In this document: positions 33,174 to 41,004 of the stretch, piece by piece
Layout of the letters: every line of letters begins with the position of its first letter
Position numbering within the stretch: the first letter of the stretch is position 1
Assembly: GCA_023411395.1 (NCBI GenBank)
Contig: JAEYOV010000077.1
Span: forward strand, 1 to 42,502
Source: Bacillota bacterium
GTDB lineage: Bacteria; Bacillota; Clostridia; Christensenellales; Aristaeellaceae
Reading direction: 5' to 3'
Length of the DNA: 42,502 nt
Notes under the pieces: generated by a model
Databases searched by the model: none
Seen by the model: the letters and a program-made list of their open reading frames with translations, nothing else
What the model was told of the DNA's origin: nothing
Program-made: the position numbers and the translations under genes

Positions 33174-33422
33174 CTAATTCCCGCTATCCGGCACATCGGC
33201 AGGCAAATCCAATATTCTCCCTGCGCCGTAGGGGCGATTCTGGGCGCCGGGTACGGCCCGGCCATTCACGAATAGCTCGGGCCTGGGCCAGCTATGCTGA
33301 CCCTTCATCGCCCGCCCGGCATCGCATAGCGCCTGCAACGGCCTGCCGCCCAACTCCCGGACACTGTCCCTCTGATGGGTGAAGCCCCGAAGAATCTTTT
33401 CCTGCCGGACAATGGGCGCCAT
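33174..33422 (-). CDS. Doubtful small gene in the terS-terL gap
   Basis: An 82-codon frame from ATG 33422 (MAPIVRQEKILRGFTHQRDS, then VRELGGRPLQALCDAGRAMK). The composition is protein-like, but the frame crosses one dispersed repeat at its 3' end and another immediately upstream, and I see no ribosome binding site. It may be a remnant of a phage gene. The remaining gap (33042-33804) consists of repeat copies. Confidence 0.25.
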   Translation of the reverse strand: MAPIVRQEKILRGFTHQRDSVRELGGRPLQALCDAGRAMKGQHSWPRPELFVNGRAVPGAQNRPYGAGRILDLPADVPDSGN

Positions 33423-33589
33423 GTTGATCCAAGATCCTTCGCTGCGCCCAGGATGACAGCGGGGGGGGGAGTACAGTTGGCAGTTGTTCATGTTCCCATA
33501 CACATATGCCCTTTAGGAGCGCCCCTCTGGGATATATCCTTATCCATATTGAAAGTTTTTGGGGATGGGTCCGGGAAGGCTCCGGAATC

Positions 33590-33790
33590 CCGCCCCCGCC
33601 AGTGGCTCCGTAGCCGAAGCCGCCCCCAGTGGGGGCAATAGGCGAGGCGGAGGAGGCTGGCGAAAAGGAGTAATGCGAACGGCAGTGAGCAGTGCGACTA
33701 TTGAGCCAGATGGAGGGCAATAGGCGGGGTGGAGGAGGCCGGCGAAACGAGCAGTGCGAGCGTTAGCGATGCAGTGCGACGATTGAGACG
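33590..33790. repeat. Dispersed 130-base repeat (two partial copies, reverse orientation)
   Basis: Sequence containing GCAATAGGCGAGGCGGAGGA, GCTGGCGAAA, GAGCAGTGCGA and TTGAGCCAGATGGAGGGC, followed by a second partial copy to about 33790. Forward copies lie at about 31300-31390, 38440-38640 and 41375-41480. All are in gaps between genes. Confidence 0.7.
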
Positions 33791-33804
33791 GCTGGAGGAT
33801 TTTT

Positions 33805-34317
33805 TTAAAAAGCCCCCTTCCCGCCATCCTTTTCCGTTACATCCTCTTCCCCGTCCCCCGGCAGCACGGCGGGGATTTCCACCACGCCGCCCAGGGTATC
33901 GCCGGAGGGCGTGAGGTACTTGTCCCAGCGGTCGATGACATCTTCGGCGGCCTTCATCACATCCCGCAGGGAGGGCGGAATCTTCAAAAGCTCCTGGGCC
34001 TCCTGATCCTCCACGATCTTTTTGCCGTGCTCGTCCAACCGCTCCCGGCGGGTTTTGGTCTTTACAACCTCAAAATCGCATACGGAATCGTCCCGGCGCA
34101 CGATCTTCGTTAAAAGCTCCAATATCTCCATGGGCGTTGCGATGCGCTCTGTGGCCAGCAAGTCCGACCGCTCCTTCAAATGGGCGGCCACATCCCGCTG
34201 CGCAAGCAGCTTGCGGCCGTAGTCCGCGCTATAGCCGGCCGCCTTGGCCGCGTGCTCCGCGCAGGGGTCGGTCAAGTACGCATCCACAAACCGCCGCTTG
34301 CGTTCCGACAGGGCCAA
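33805..34317 (-). CDS. terS: Phage terminase small subunit
   Basis: 170 residues. The N-terminal helix-turn-helix region reads LSERKRRFVDAYLTDPCAEH then AAKAAGYSADYGRKLLAQ, the typical start of Terminase_2-type small subunits that recognise the packaging site. The middle (TPMEILELLTKIVRRDDSVC) is the usual oligomerisation part, and the C-terminus is acidic. It hands DNA to the large subunit encoded downstream. Its promoter carries a LexA box and the shared upstream motif at 34348-34425, so it is the first gene of the packaging transcript. Confidence 0.9.
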   Translation of the reverse strand: MALSERKRRFVDAYLTDPCAEHAAKAAGYSADYGRKLLAQRDVAAHLKERSDLLATERIATPMEILELLTKIVRRDDSVCDFEVVKTKTRRERLDEHGKKIVEDQEAQELLKIPPSLRDVMKAAEDVIDRWDKYLTPSGDTLGGVVEIPAVLPGDGEEDVTEKDGGKGAF

Positions 34318-34347
34318 GCATCGTTCACCTTCCTTCCATTACTGAAT

Positions 34348-34425
34348 ATAAGAACACACGTTCTTATCCGCCCAAGGATATTATACAAAAAAACGGATAT
34401 GGATTTCTCCCCACTTTTGACACTT
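34348..34425 (-). promoter_or_regulatory. SOS-type shared promoter of terS
   Basis: On the minus strand AAGTGTCAAAA (34425-34415), exactly 29 bases, then TATAAT (34385-34380). Downstream lies the perfect palindrome ATAAGAAC-GTGT-GTTCTTAT (34367-34348), containing the LexA consensus GAAC-N4-GTTC. The repressor would sit over the initial transcribed region. Confidence 0.75.
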
Positions 34426-34466
34426 GCACACATTTTGGCAAAATAAATCCTTGCACGCGCCCGCAT

Positions 34467-34495
34467 TTGGCTATTCTTTCCGTTTCTGGTAGAAT
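34467..34495 (+). promoter_or_regulatory. Promoter of the ECF sigma/anti-sigma pair
   Basis: TTGGCT (34467-34472), a 17-base spacer and TAGAAT (34490-34495) lie about 100 bases before the sigma gene. It is a moderate match to a housekeeping promoter; an autoregulated ECF promoter was not identified. Confidence 0.4.
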
Positions 34496-34595
34496 GATCA
34501 ATAGATGCGGATATCAAAAAAAATCCCGGAATACAGTTTCGCCCTGTCGCTTTTTGACCTGCCGCCTTGTGTTATATGCAATGGGAGGTGAAATC

Positions 34596-35102
34596 ATGGG
34601 AAATCCCCGGCAAACGGAATTGAACGTGCAGGAGGTCATCCGCCGCCATTCCCTTATGGTTTACCGCCTGGCGTATGCGCGCACCGGATCAAGGCACGAC
34701 GCCGACGACATCTATCAGGATGTCTTTTTAAGGTTTGTAAGCGCAAGCCCGGCCTTTGCGGATGCAGCGCACGAAAAGGCATGGTTCATCCGCGTCACGG
34801 TCAACCTGTGCAGCAATTTCCTCAAAAGCGCCTGGCGGAAAAGGACCGTGGGCCTAACCGACAGCGCGGGCTATATGGACGATATCCCGTTTGAGGAATA
34901 CGGCGGCCTGAAGGCCGCGCTGCAAAAGCTGCCCGAAAGGAGCCGCACGGTGATCCACCTGTATTATTTTGAAAATATGGCGGCGGAAGACATCGCCAAG
35001 GCCCTTCACATGCCCGCCTCCAGCGTGCGGGTCATGCTCAGCCGCACAAGAAGGAAGCTGAAAACCTGCCTGACAGGGGAGGAGGCCTTGCAGCATGTTT
35101 GA
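34596..35102 (+). CDS. ECF-type RNA polymerase sigma factor
   Basis: 168 residues from ATG 34596, behind GGGAGGTG. Region 2 reads MVYRLAYARTGSRHDADDIY then QDVFLRF, the core-binding and -10-recognition helices. Region 4 reads LPERSRTVIHLYYFENMAAE then DIAKALHMPASSVRVMLSRT, a helix-turn-helix for the -35. There is no region 1 or 3, which is standard for ECF factors. The longer upstream frame is not credible. Its stop overlaps the start of the next gene by eight bases, so sigma factor and membrane partner are translationally coupled. Confidence 0.92.
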   Translation: MGNPRQTELNVQEVIRRHSLMVYRLAYARTGSRHDADDIYQDVFLRFVSASPAFADAAHEKAWFIRVTVNLCSNFLKSAWRKRTVGLTDSAGYMDDIPFEEYGGLKAALQKLPERSRTVIHLYYFENMAAEDIAKALHMPASSVRVMLSRTRRKLKTCLTGEEALQHV

Positions 35103-36036
35103 AAACGAATACCGCGCCCTGATGGAACACATTACCCCCGGCAAAGACCTGCAGGTGCGCACGGAAGCGAAAATGAAGGAACTGCTTCAAAAGAAACAAA
35201 AAGCCCCCCGCTTCCGCAGGGGTACGGTTCTCATGGCGGCGCTGATCCTGCTGGGCGTGATCGGTGTGTCGGCGTTCGCCCTCACCCAGGTCAGGATGAT
35301 GGACTGGTACGGAAACGAGATCGTTAGGGAACCACTGAAGCATCCGCTGAGCCCGTCTGCACGGGAAGCGCTCATGGCCCGCATGGACAGCGCTCCCGAC
35401 GATGAGCTTTGGTTAGCCGAGTACGCGAGCGGCTGGCAGACATGGCATTATCCCAGAGAAGCGTTTACATCCTTTGAGGAGCTGGAAAAGCGAATCAAAT
35501 CGTCGGACGCTGAGCTTCTGGTTCCCACGGTCATCCCGGAAGGGTTTCACTTTGTCAGCGGGATGATATGGTTTTACGCATCCGACATGACCAAATACTT
35601 TGGGCTGATGCCACTTGGGGAGGAAACAACCGCCGAAGGCATCACGATTCAAAAATATCAAATTCCGGATGCCGCAAGGAACTATATAGAAAGCTACAGC
35701 ATGAGCTTTCAAAACGGGCAGGGCATTTGGTTCCACATCAAATGCAAGCGCGAAGACGCATCTTCCAATTATTTCATCCCGGTAGAAGAGGACGAAAGCA
35801 GCGAGCCTGTAACCGTTGCGGGAATGGAAAAAGGGTTCCATGTGTACGGTCTGGACCGAAACACCCATGCGCTGTACCTTAGAAAAACGGACATGCGCGC
35901 AAAGATCCATTATCATTGGCCTGTACCCCAGCTCGCATCCGAAAGTTTTCGGGTATTCGGCGGCGCAGAATACACCCTGGATGCCAAGGGCATGGACAAG
36001 GACCAACTCATCAAAATCGCGGAGGGCCTGCAATAA
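35095..36036 (+). CDS. Membrane anti-sigma factor-like protein
   Basis: 313 residues. The N-terminal cytoplasmic part of about 40 residues (MFENEYRALMEHITPGKDLQ, with basic KKQKAPRFRRG) is followed by a single transmembrane helix (VLMAALILLGVIGVSAFAL). A large extracytoplasmic domain includes LLVPTVIPEGFHFVSGM and ends with ESFRVFGGAEYTLDAKGM. The PxxhPEGF feature and ending are typical of DUF4367-like sensor domains in Firmicutes anti-sigma factors. It would hold the sigma factor encoded just upstream until an envelope signal arrives. The eight-base overlap with the sigma gene supports the pairing. No classical zinc-binding (HxxxCxxC) anti-sigma motif is present. Confidence 0.75.
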   Translation: MFENEYRALMEHITPGKDLQVRTEAKMKELLQKKQKAPRFRRGTVLMAALILLGVIGVSAFALTQVRMMDWYGNEIVREPLKHPLSPSAREALMARMDSAPDDELWLAEYASGWQTWHYPREAFTSFEELEKRIKSSDAELLVPTVIPEGFHFVSGMIWFYASDMTKYFGLMPLGEETTAEGITIQKYQIPDAARNYIESYSMSFQNGQGIWFHIKCKREDASSNYFIPVEEDESSEPVTVAGMEKGFHVYGLDRNTHALYLRKTDMRAKIHYHWPVPQLASESFRVFGGAEYTLDAKGMDKDQLIKIAEGLQ

Positions 36037-36238
36037 ATTTTCAATCAAAGCTTTTGTGCATCGCTGACATATACTTGCCAATTTAAGGACAAGCATAGGG
36101 CGGGGACGGGCGTTATCCGTCCGTATCATGTACAGGTCAAGATGAATGGTACCGTTCATCCGGCGGGAGCAAGCCCCCGCCCTACGCCGAACCCATACCG
36201 CATGCATGTTTTGGCACAGTATCCGCCGCCAAGCCAAA

Positions 36239-36268
36239 GGGGAGAGGATTTTCGCAAATCCTCTCCCC
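36239..36268. terminator. Palindrome between the anti-sigma gene and a Cys-rich gene
   Basis: GGGGAGAGGATT and AATCCTCTCCCC form a 12-bp stem with a six-base loop, between convergent genes. A related shorter palindrome occurs at about 40390-40415 beside another Cys-rich gene. The rest of 36037-36521 contains a GTAGGGCGGGGG-type repeat (36162-36187) and no gene I can support. Confidence 0.5.
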
Positions 36269-36521
36269 GTATATTGTGCATCCGGGCCTGCTTCCGCCTT
36301 CCGCCTGACGCCCCGGGGGCCGCAGCTTCCTGCGTCCCCCGGCGTGTGCACGGAAGCGTTTGCACGCCGCGCCCGCGAAGGCGGGACGGAAGCGGTCCGT
36401 GCTGCCGGGGCCCGGATGCGGGAGAATGCGCAGCGAAACGCGGAATTGCCGCGCTGAAAATGCATCAGGGGCCGTCCTGTGCGCTGCCGGGCCTTTTGCA
36501 GCCCTTGGCCGGCCCGGATTT

Positions 36522-36749
36522 TCAGCAGCAAGCGCAGCAGGGGTCGCAGCAGGGATCACAGCAGCGGCCGCAGCACGGATCGCAGCAGCGGTCACAGCAG
36601 GGATCGCAACAGGGATCACAGCAGAAATTGGGGCAGGGCTGCTGCCACTGATAGGGATAGGAAGCATACGATTGGCAGGGATAGGAAGCATAGTACTGGT
36701 TATATGCGCCATACGCGAGATAGGATTGATAATAGGCATCTTCGTACAT
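36522..36749 (-). CDS. Cys-rich spore-coat-like protein with CCDPCC repeats
   Basis: 75 residues: a Tyr-rich head (MYEDAYYQSYLAYGAYNQYY) followed by about ten CCxPCC/CCxRCC units to the end (CDPCCDPCCDRCCDPCC). Over a quarter of the residues are Cys, suited to disulphide cross-linking or metal binding. Tyr/Cys-rich short proteins are typical of the late spore coat and crust. The promoter upstream (36784-36811) matches the sigmaK pattern, which supports mother-cell expression. It shares this promoter type and its 5' leader (GGGCC, then ACGGAGGA) with the genes at 40451 and 41005. Confidence 0.7.
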   Translation of the reverse strand: MYEDAYYQSYLAYGAYNQYYASYPCQSYASYPYQWQQPCPNFCCDPCCDPCCDRCCDPCCGRCCDPCCDPCCACC

Positions 36750-36783
36750 ATTGAATCCTCCGTATAAAAAAGTGGCCCATTCA

Positions 36784-36811
36784 TACTATATGCGGCCACC
36801 GGAGGAAAGTG
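36784..36811 (-). promoter_or_regulatory. SigmaK-like promoter of Cys-rich gene 1
   Basis: On the minus strand CAC, 16 bases, then CATATAGTA (36792-36784), matching the sporulation sigmaK consensus AC-N16/17-CATANNNTA. Confidence 0.65.
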
Positions 36812-36861
36812 AGGCAAGGCGCGGAGCGGCATGCGGTTCACCGGGTTCCCTTCGCCGCGCC

Positions 36862-38232
36862 TCAGCTTGCGGAAAGCGCGTACAGCAGGGCAACGCCGCA
36901 GCCGATGATGAACTGTTTTGTGCTGATGATGCAAAGCCTGTGCTTTTTGCCCTTGCGTTCAATGGCCAGATTGGCAAGCAGCAGCGAAACCGACCAGCCT
37001 ATAATGGGGCTTACCGCCAGCCCAAGGATGAATAAGACGGATGCAGTCAGCGCGCTTTCCTTGTCCTGTATCATCGAAAGCCCGAATTCCAGCAGCGGCA
37101 CATGCACCCCAAAGATCAAAACCACCCACAAAAGCGGCGGGAACATGGCAATATCGATGGGGCTGCCGGTGAAGGCAAAAACAAGGCAGGTAATGCCAAG
37201 CAGCAATGCGCTGCCGCCAATCGGCCGCCCTACGGTGCTCAAAGGGATCATGAAGCTACGCCATATGCTGGCGATATGCGCGCCGCCCAGCAGCGTGCCC
37301 GCAAGATTGCGCAGGGAGACCACCAGAAACGTATCCCGCATGTGGAACAGGGATCTTGACGCCTCCCTGGGATAGTTCATCTCCTGCAGGCTGCGGACCG
37401 GCAGTACATCGATGGGCCACATGACCATCACCAGCAGAGCGTAGGGAAACGCCCTGAGAAATGCTTCAACATTCAGCCCCATGCCGGTCCCCCAGAATTC
37501 CGTCCACCACCATACGGGCTGAAAAACAGGCAGGGCGGCAGGCGTTGTAACGGTTGGATAAAGCCCCATGGCGGCAGACAGAAAAAGCGCGAGCGCTGCG
37601 CACAGCGGAATGGCCAGCCATTTTGCATTCAGCCTGCTGATGAAAACGTATAATACTGCGCACGGAACAATTAGCATGGCCGCAAAGCCGTTTACCCCTG
37701 TGCCGCTTGACCAGGCGCCAAGGTTTTGAAGGGAGCTTGTAAGCCCCATGACGGCAAACAGCAGGATGATTCCGCCCCGGGTTCCCGGCCCCGTAACGGA
37801 TACGATGATGCTGAACACATTGAAAAACGCGAACAATATGCCAAGTACGCCGATGAGTATGCCCAGCGGCATGGGATGCACGCCCTGGGCGGCAAACACC
37901 GCCACCAGGGGGATCATGGGCGCCAGGCTTCCGGGGGGCGCGGCGGCGGGATTCAAAAACGCGCAAAACAAAAGGGTGAACACGCTTGCGACAAACAGCT
38001 CCAGGCGCACCATTTCCGCTAGATGGGGCGAATCGCCCGTTCCAAGGGCGCCAGTCCAGGCAACGACGAACCCTGAGATGAGGGCAATCTTCCCGATGGC
38101 CCCCGATAAGGCGGGTATGATATCTTCCCGGCGCAGCGCGTAATCCCTGAAAGGAAGGTTGATCCGCCACCTTTTGGGCGAGTTGGCGATTAACGCCTGG
38201 TTAAGGTCCTGCCGGCGCTTTTCGTCGTTCAT
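36862..38232 (-). CDS. Polytopic membrane permease-like protein (DUF3360/NCS2-like)
   Basis: About 456 residues from ATG 38232, six bases after GGAG; a TTG at 38244 is the alternative. The short cytoplasmic start RWRINLPFRDYALRREDIIP is followed by LSGAIGKIALISGFVVAW and about 11-12 further hydrophobic helices. They include the Pro/Gly-rich re-entrant-like stretch FLNPAAAPPGSLAPMIPLV and VTGPGTRGGIILLFAVMG. The pattern resembles the DUF3360 family, related in shape to SulP and NCS2 (purine/sulphate) transporters. The substrate cannot be stated. It stands alone, on the opposite strand to the sigma genes, with no operon partner. Confidence 0.75.
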   Translation of the reverse strand: MNDEKRRQDLNQALIANSPKRWRINLPFRDYALRREDIIPALSGAIGKIALISGFVVAWTGALGTGDSPHLAEMVRLELFVASVFTLLFCAFLNPAAAPPGSLAPMIPLVAVFAAQGVHPMPLGILIGVLGILFAFFNVFSIIVSVTGPGTRGGIILLFAVMGLTSSLQNLGAWSSGTGVNGFAAMLIVPCAVLYVFISRLNAKWLAIPLCAALALFLSAAMGLYPTVTTPAALPVFQPVWWWTEFWGTGMGLNVEAFLRAFPYALLVMVMWPIDVLPVRSLQEMNYPREASRSLFHMRDTFLVVSLRNLAGTLLGGAHIASIWRSFMIPLSTVGRPIGGSALLLGITCLVFAFTGSPIDIAMFPPLLWVVLIFGVHVPLLEFGLSMIQDKESALTASVLFILGLAVSPIIGWSVSLLLANLAIERKGKKHRLCIISTKQFIIGCGVALLYALSAS

Positions 38233-38439
38233 CGTCGTCTCCAATCCATTGCTTGTCCCGTTTAGTATAACCTAAAATCAGAAAGGCTTCAACAACGGAA
38301 GCGGACCGTATCATGGACCCGGGCCATGCAGCCGCCACAGTGCCCGGACAAAATCGTTCGCCATTGCGGAGGGCGGCGTGTAGGCGGGGTGTGATCGGGG
38401 GAACCTCCTTTTGAAAAAGGAGGTTCCCCCTACCCCGAC

Positions 38440-38640
38440 GGTCTCAATCGTCGCACTGCTCATTGCCATTCGCATTGCTCGTTTCGCCCGTTACCTCAGC
38501 TCAGCCTGATGCCCTCCATCTGGCTCAATCGTCACGCTGTTTCGCTACCGCTCACATCGTTCGTTTCGCCATCCTCCTCCACCTCGCCTATTGCCCCCAC
38601 AGGGGGGGCGGCTTCGGTTCCAGAGCCACCGGCGGCTGGG
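38440..38640. repeat. Dispersed 130-base repeat (two partial copies, forward)
   Basis: GTCTCAATCGTCGCACTGCT is followed by CATCTGGCTCAATCGTCACG and CCTCGCCTATTGCCCCCACA. It is the same family as at 31300, 33590 (reverse) and 41375. The gap 38233-38891 also holds an inverted pair of GGGGGAACCTCCTTTT (about 38398-38432) and no supported gene. Confidence 0.7.
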
Positions 38641-38891
38641 CTTCGTCACCCTTCCTGGAAAACGCAGCGCCGGATTGCCTAATAGGCACCCAGGCGCTTT
38701 TTGTTAGGGCAAGCCGCCGGAGATGCTATGCAATTGTTTCCAGATGCTGTACAATAGTGCCTGAATACAGATTGCTCAGGATGCTTTCCCGCGGGAGCCA
38801 TAAATGCCGCCGGAACAGGGTTCTTTCAATGGAACGCGTTCCGTTTTGGCCGGGCTGCGGCTGGCATGCGCGGATTCTTGGAGGACAAGCC

Positions 38892-39347
38892 ATGATCTTT
38901 GAAAATGCCTTTTACGTGCTTCAGGTGGATGTGGAAAAAACGAAGGCGTTTTATGACGCCTGCGATGAATACGGCTGCGATTGCCCGAATTTTATTGCCG
39001 CCGCAGACGCCCTTCCCGAGCGGGCGAAGGCGTATTTGAAAAGCCTGGGCGCGGACTTGCGCAAGCTTGTCAACGTGAACCGTCTTTTTGTCAAAAACGG
39101 CCGGGCCTGCTACGACTGCACGATCCGGCTGGCCGGGCGCATCCTTGAGGACAATTCGCAAAACGGGGAACGGTTCAAGGACCGGGCGGCTTTTGATCTG
39201 GAGGATGCCCGCACCGGCGGCATTGTGATGCATGTGTGGGATCAGGAACGATTTTTTTACCCCTGCCAGGGCTTCCCCAAGCCCTGCATGGAAGGGGAAT
39301 TCTTTCTGGAACTGCCCTGGGTTTTGGATGAACCGCCGGAAGTGTGA
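38892..39347 (+). CDS. Conserved-looking cytoplasmic protein with CDC motif, unknown
   Basis: 151 residues from ATG 38892, seven bases after GGAGG; longer frames run through repeat sequence. Features are YDACDEYGCDCPNFIAAADA, LPERAKAYLKSLGADLRKLV and later WDQERFFYPCQGFPKPCMEG. Six Cys residues, two in a CDC pair, could bind a metal. No signal peptide or membrane segment is present. I recognise the style of small Firmicutes proteins with a CDC-x2-F start but cannot name a family. It appears to be monocistronic. Confidence 0.7.
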   Translation: MIFENAFYVLQVDVEKTKAFYDACDEYGCDCPNFIAAADALPERAKAYLKSLGADLRKLVNVNRLFVKNGRACYDCTIRLAGRILEDNSQNGERFKDRAAFDLEDARTGGIVMHVWDQERFFYPCQGFPKPCMEGEFFLELPWVLDEPPEV

Positions 39348-39386
39348 ATGTATACTGCTGCCTTGCGCAAGACTTTTGATTGAGAC

Positions 39387-39415
39387 TTGCATTATTTGTA
39401 TGCGTTGGATATAAT
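39387..39415 (+). promoter_or_regulatory. Sigma-A-like promoter of the 39493 gene pair
   Basis: TTGCAT (39387-39392), exactly 17 bases, then TATAAT (39410-39415). It lies about 75 bases before the first gene of a coupled pair. Confidence 0.65.
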
Positions 39416-39492
39416 GATACTGTGACGCAATAGCACAACGCCATGCATCAGTTGAAGAAGAACGAGCATACTTTCCGTACGGAGGGTTGCTT

Positions 39493-39708
39493 GTGAGGAA
39501 AGGAATGTGTGGTATGGAAAATATTTGGAAAAATGGCTCCAGATCGGGGAGGCGTTTTTATTCTGCGGGTGAACAAAGCGGCAGGCAGGTACGCGCAAAG
39601 GTATCTGCCTCAATCACTTCCAGCTTTGTGACAAAGGTTGCGGAAGCAACCCGCGGTTTATCCGACAGCCTTGTAAAGCCGCTGGCGGGAGGGGACAAAC
39701 GCAAGTGA
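39493..39708 (+). CDS. Small basic protein, first of a coupled pair, unknown
   Basis: 71 codons from GTG 39493, six bases after GGAGGG; ATG 39514 is a weaker alternative. The product (MENIWKNGSRSGRRFYSAGE, then VSASITSSFVTKVAEATRGL) is basic with an amphipathic centre and has no membrane helix. Its TGA overlaps the GTG start of the next gene by four bases, a clear sign of translational coupling. No family recognised. Confidence 0.6.
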   Translation: MRKGMCGMENIWKNGSRSGRRFYSAGEQSGRQVRAKVSASITSSFVTKVAEATRGLSDSLVKPLAGGDKRK

Positions 39709-40178
39709 GCATACAAGGAGATACGAATCTGAACAATAAGCTGATTGACGCCAAAGGTGAAGCGGGCGCCAAAGACGCGGAGCGCGACAGCGGCGAAATG
39801 CCGCCGGACATTGCGGAGGTCGTCGAAGCCTTGCCGCCTGAGCAGCAAACCGCCATCCGGCTTATGATATCCACTTTTCAAATGACCGGGAGGAATTCAA
39901 CCGAATCCTTGATTGCCAAGCAATTCAAGCCGGAGCACATTACCGCGTATCTGGATGGGGCCAGGGAAAATATGCAGCGCGAGTACCAGGACAAGCGTGA
40001 AAACAGAAAAAGCTTGTTGATTGGACTGGGCATGGTGTTGCTGGTATTGTGTGTTCTGATTATCGTATTCAAAGAAAATATCGTGCAGTTGAAAGATATC
40101 ATCATTGCCATTTTGGGATTTGTCGGAGTCGCGTTTGGCGGATACGGTTTCGCCAAATCAAAACAAAACGATGGCTAG
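39705..40178 (+). CDS. Two-helix membrane protein, DUF2335-like
   Basis: 157 residues from GTG 39705. The acidic soluble N-terminus includes PPDIAEVVEALPPEQQTAIR and FKPEHITAYLDGARENMQRE. It is followed by two closely spaced helices (LIGLGMVLLVLCVLIIVF and IIIAILGFVGVAFGGYGF) and a short basic tail. A soluble domain ending in D-x-x-x-x-R-E-x-x-x-K before a helical hairpin resembles the DUF2335 family of small membrane proteins, whose function is unknown. It is coupled to the preceding gene and followed by a terminator. Confidence 0.7.
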   Translation: MSIQGDTNLNNKLIDAKGEAGAKDAERDSGEMPPDIAEVVEALPPEQQTAIRLMISTFQMTGRNSTESLIAKQFKPEHITAYLDGARENMQREYQDKRENRKSLLIGLGMVLLVLCVLIIVFKENIVQLKDIIIAILGFVGVAFGGYGFAKSKQNDG

Positions 40179-40197
40179 TAAAGCCTTTGCGCCCAAG

Positions 40198-40226
40198 AAC
40201 CGTTCGGTGAGAACTGAACGGTTTTT
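40198..40226 (+). terminator. Intrinsic terminator of the 39493-40178 pair
   Basis: AACCGTTC (40198-40205) pairs with GAACGGTT (40216-40223) across a ten-base loop, followed by TTTTT. It begins 19 bases after the stop codon. Confidence 0.75.
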
Positions 40227-40450
40227 GCTTTCCATGCTGCTGCTTCAAAAAGAAAACGCGGCGGTGATCAACAGGATCGATAATGTCATGGCCATATATC
40301 AGCAATGAAGGGGCGGTATGATAAAAATGGGCTTTCCAGGGCCCTTCATTCAGGGAAGGATGACAAGCCGGCATTTCCAAACGCGCCAAGGGAGAGGATA
40401 TGCATCCCCTCCCCGTTTTTGACAAAGCGCTTATATCAACTGCCGGCAGG

Positions 40451-40795
40451 TTATTTCCTGGGGTACTTGCAGGGATCCTTGCGGAAATCCAGGCAGGGGT
40501 TCTTGCGGGGTTCAGGGCAAGGCTTCTTTTTATCATCCTTGCGGGGCTCGCGGCAGGGTTCCTTGCGGTGATCCTTGCAGGGGAAGCAGCAAGGGAAGCA
40601 GAAGCACTCAAAGAAGCACTCGCAGCAGTCATCCCAGGCGCCGTCGTAATCCTCCTCATAGGCGTCATACTTGCAATCCTGGTAGTAATCCTGCTTGTAA
40701 TCCTGGCAAGAATCTTTCTTGGGCTCCTGATAAGAATCGCAATAGGGGTAGCAGCGAAGGTTTATCGGACAAGGATAGCTGTCATTGGCATACAT
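40451..40795 (-). CDS. Cys/Lys-rich spore-coat-like protein
   Basis: 114 residues opening MYANDSYPCPINLRCYPYCD. A Tyr/Asp/Gln section (YKQDYYQDCKYDAYEEDYDG) is followed by a Cys/Phe core (DDCCECFFECFCFPCCFPCK) and a Lys/Pro/Cys tail with four KDPC/REPC-like units (PCREPRKDDKKKPCPEPRKN). This composition suits a cross-linked spore coat or crust component. The sigmaK-like promoter and 5' leader match those of the other two Cys-rich genes. The ATG follows CGGAGGAATTCTGA. Confidence 0.65.
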   Translation of the reverse strand: MYANDSYPCPINLRCYPYCDSYQEPKKDSCQDYKQDYYQDCKYDAYEEDYDGAWDDCCECFFECFCFPCCFPCKDHRKEPCREPRKDDKKKPCPEPRKNPCLDFRKDPCKYPRK

Positions 40796-40831
40796 TCAGA
40801 ATTCCTCCGTAAATAAAGTGGGGCCCTGTAG

Positions 40832-40860
40832 TACTATATGTTACGGGTTCCCGTACGGTG
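40832..40860 (-). promoter_or_regulatory. SigmaK-like promoter of Cys-rich gene 2
   Basis: On the minus strand CACC (40860-40857), 16 bases, then CATATAGTA (40840-40832). Confidence 0.65.
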
Positions 40861-41004
40861 TAAGCGCGGCGGATAAGCGGGCCGTACAGGAAAAGGCGGG
40901 AGGGAGGAACAAACCTCCTTCCCGCCCGCAGATGGACAGGGCCAAAGAAATAACGTAATCCCGCCGCCGCTTTTTTAAGCAGGACGGGCGCGGTGCGGCC
41001 CTAA

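Noticed and set aside
34137..34595. N-terminal extension of the sigma factor
   Set aside because: It runs antisense through terS and its promoter; ATG 34596 has a strong ribosome binding site and the normal ECF length.
36182..36934. Long minus-strand frame of 250 codons over the Cys-rich gene
   Set aside because: It is an out-of-frame shadow of the CCDPCC repeat gene, rich in Ala/Ile from the shifted repeat, and it overlaps the end of the permease gene.
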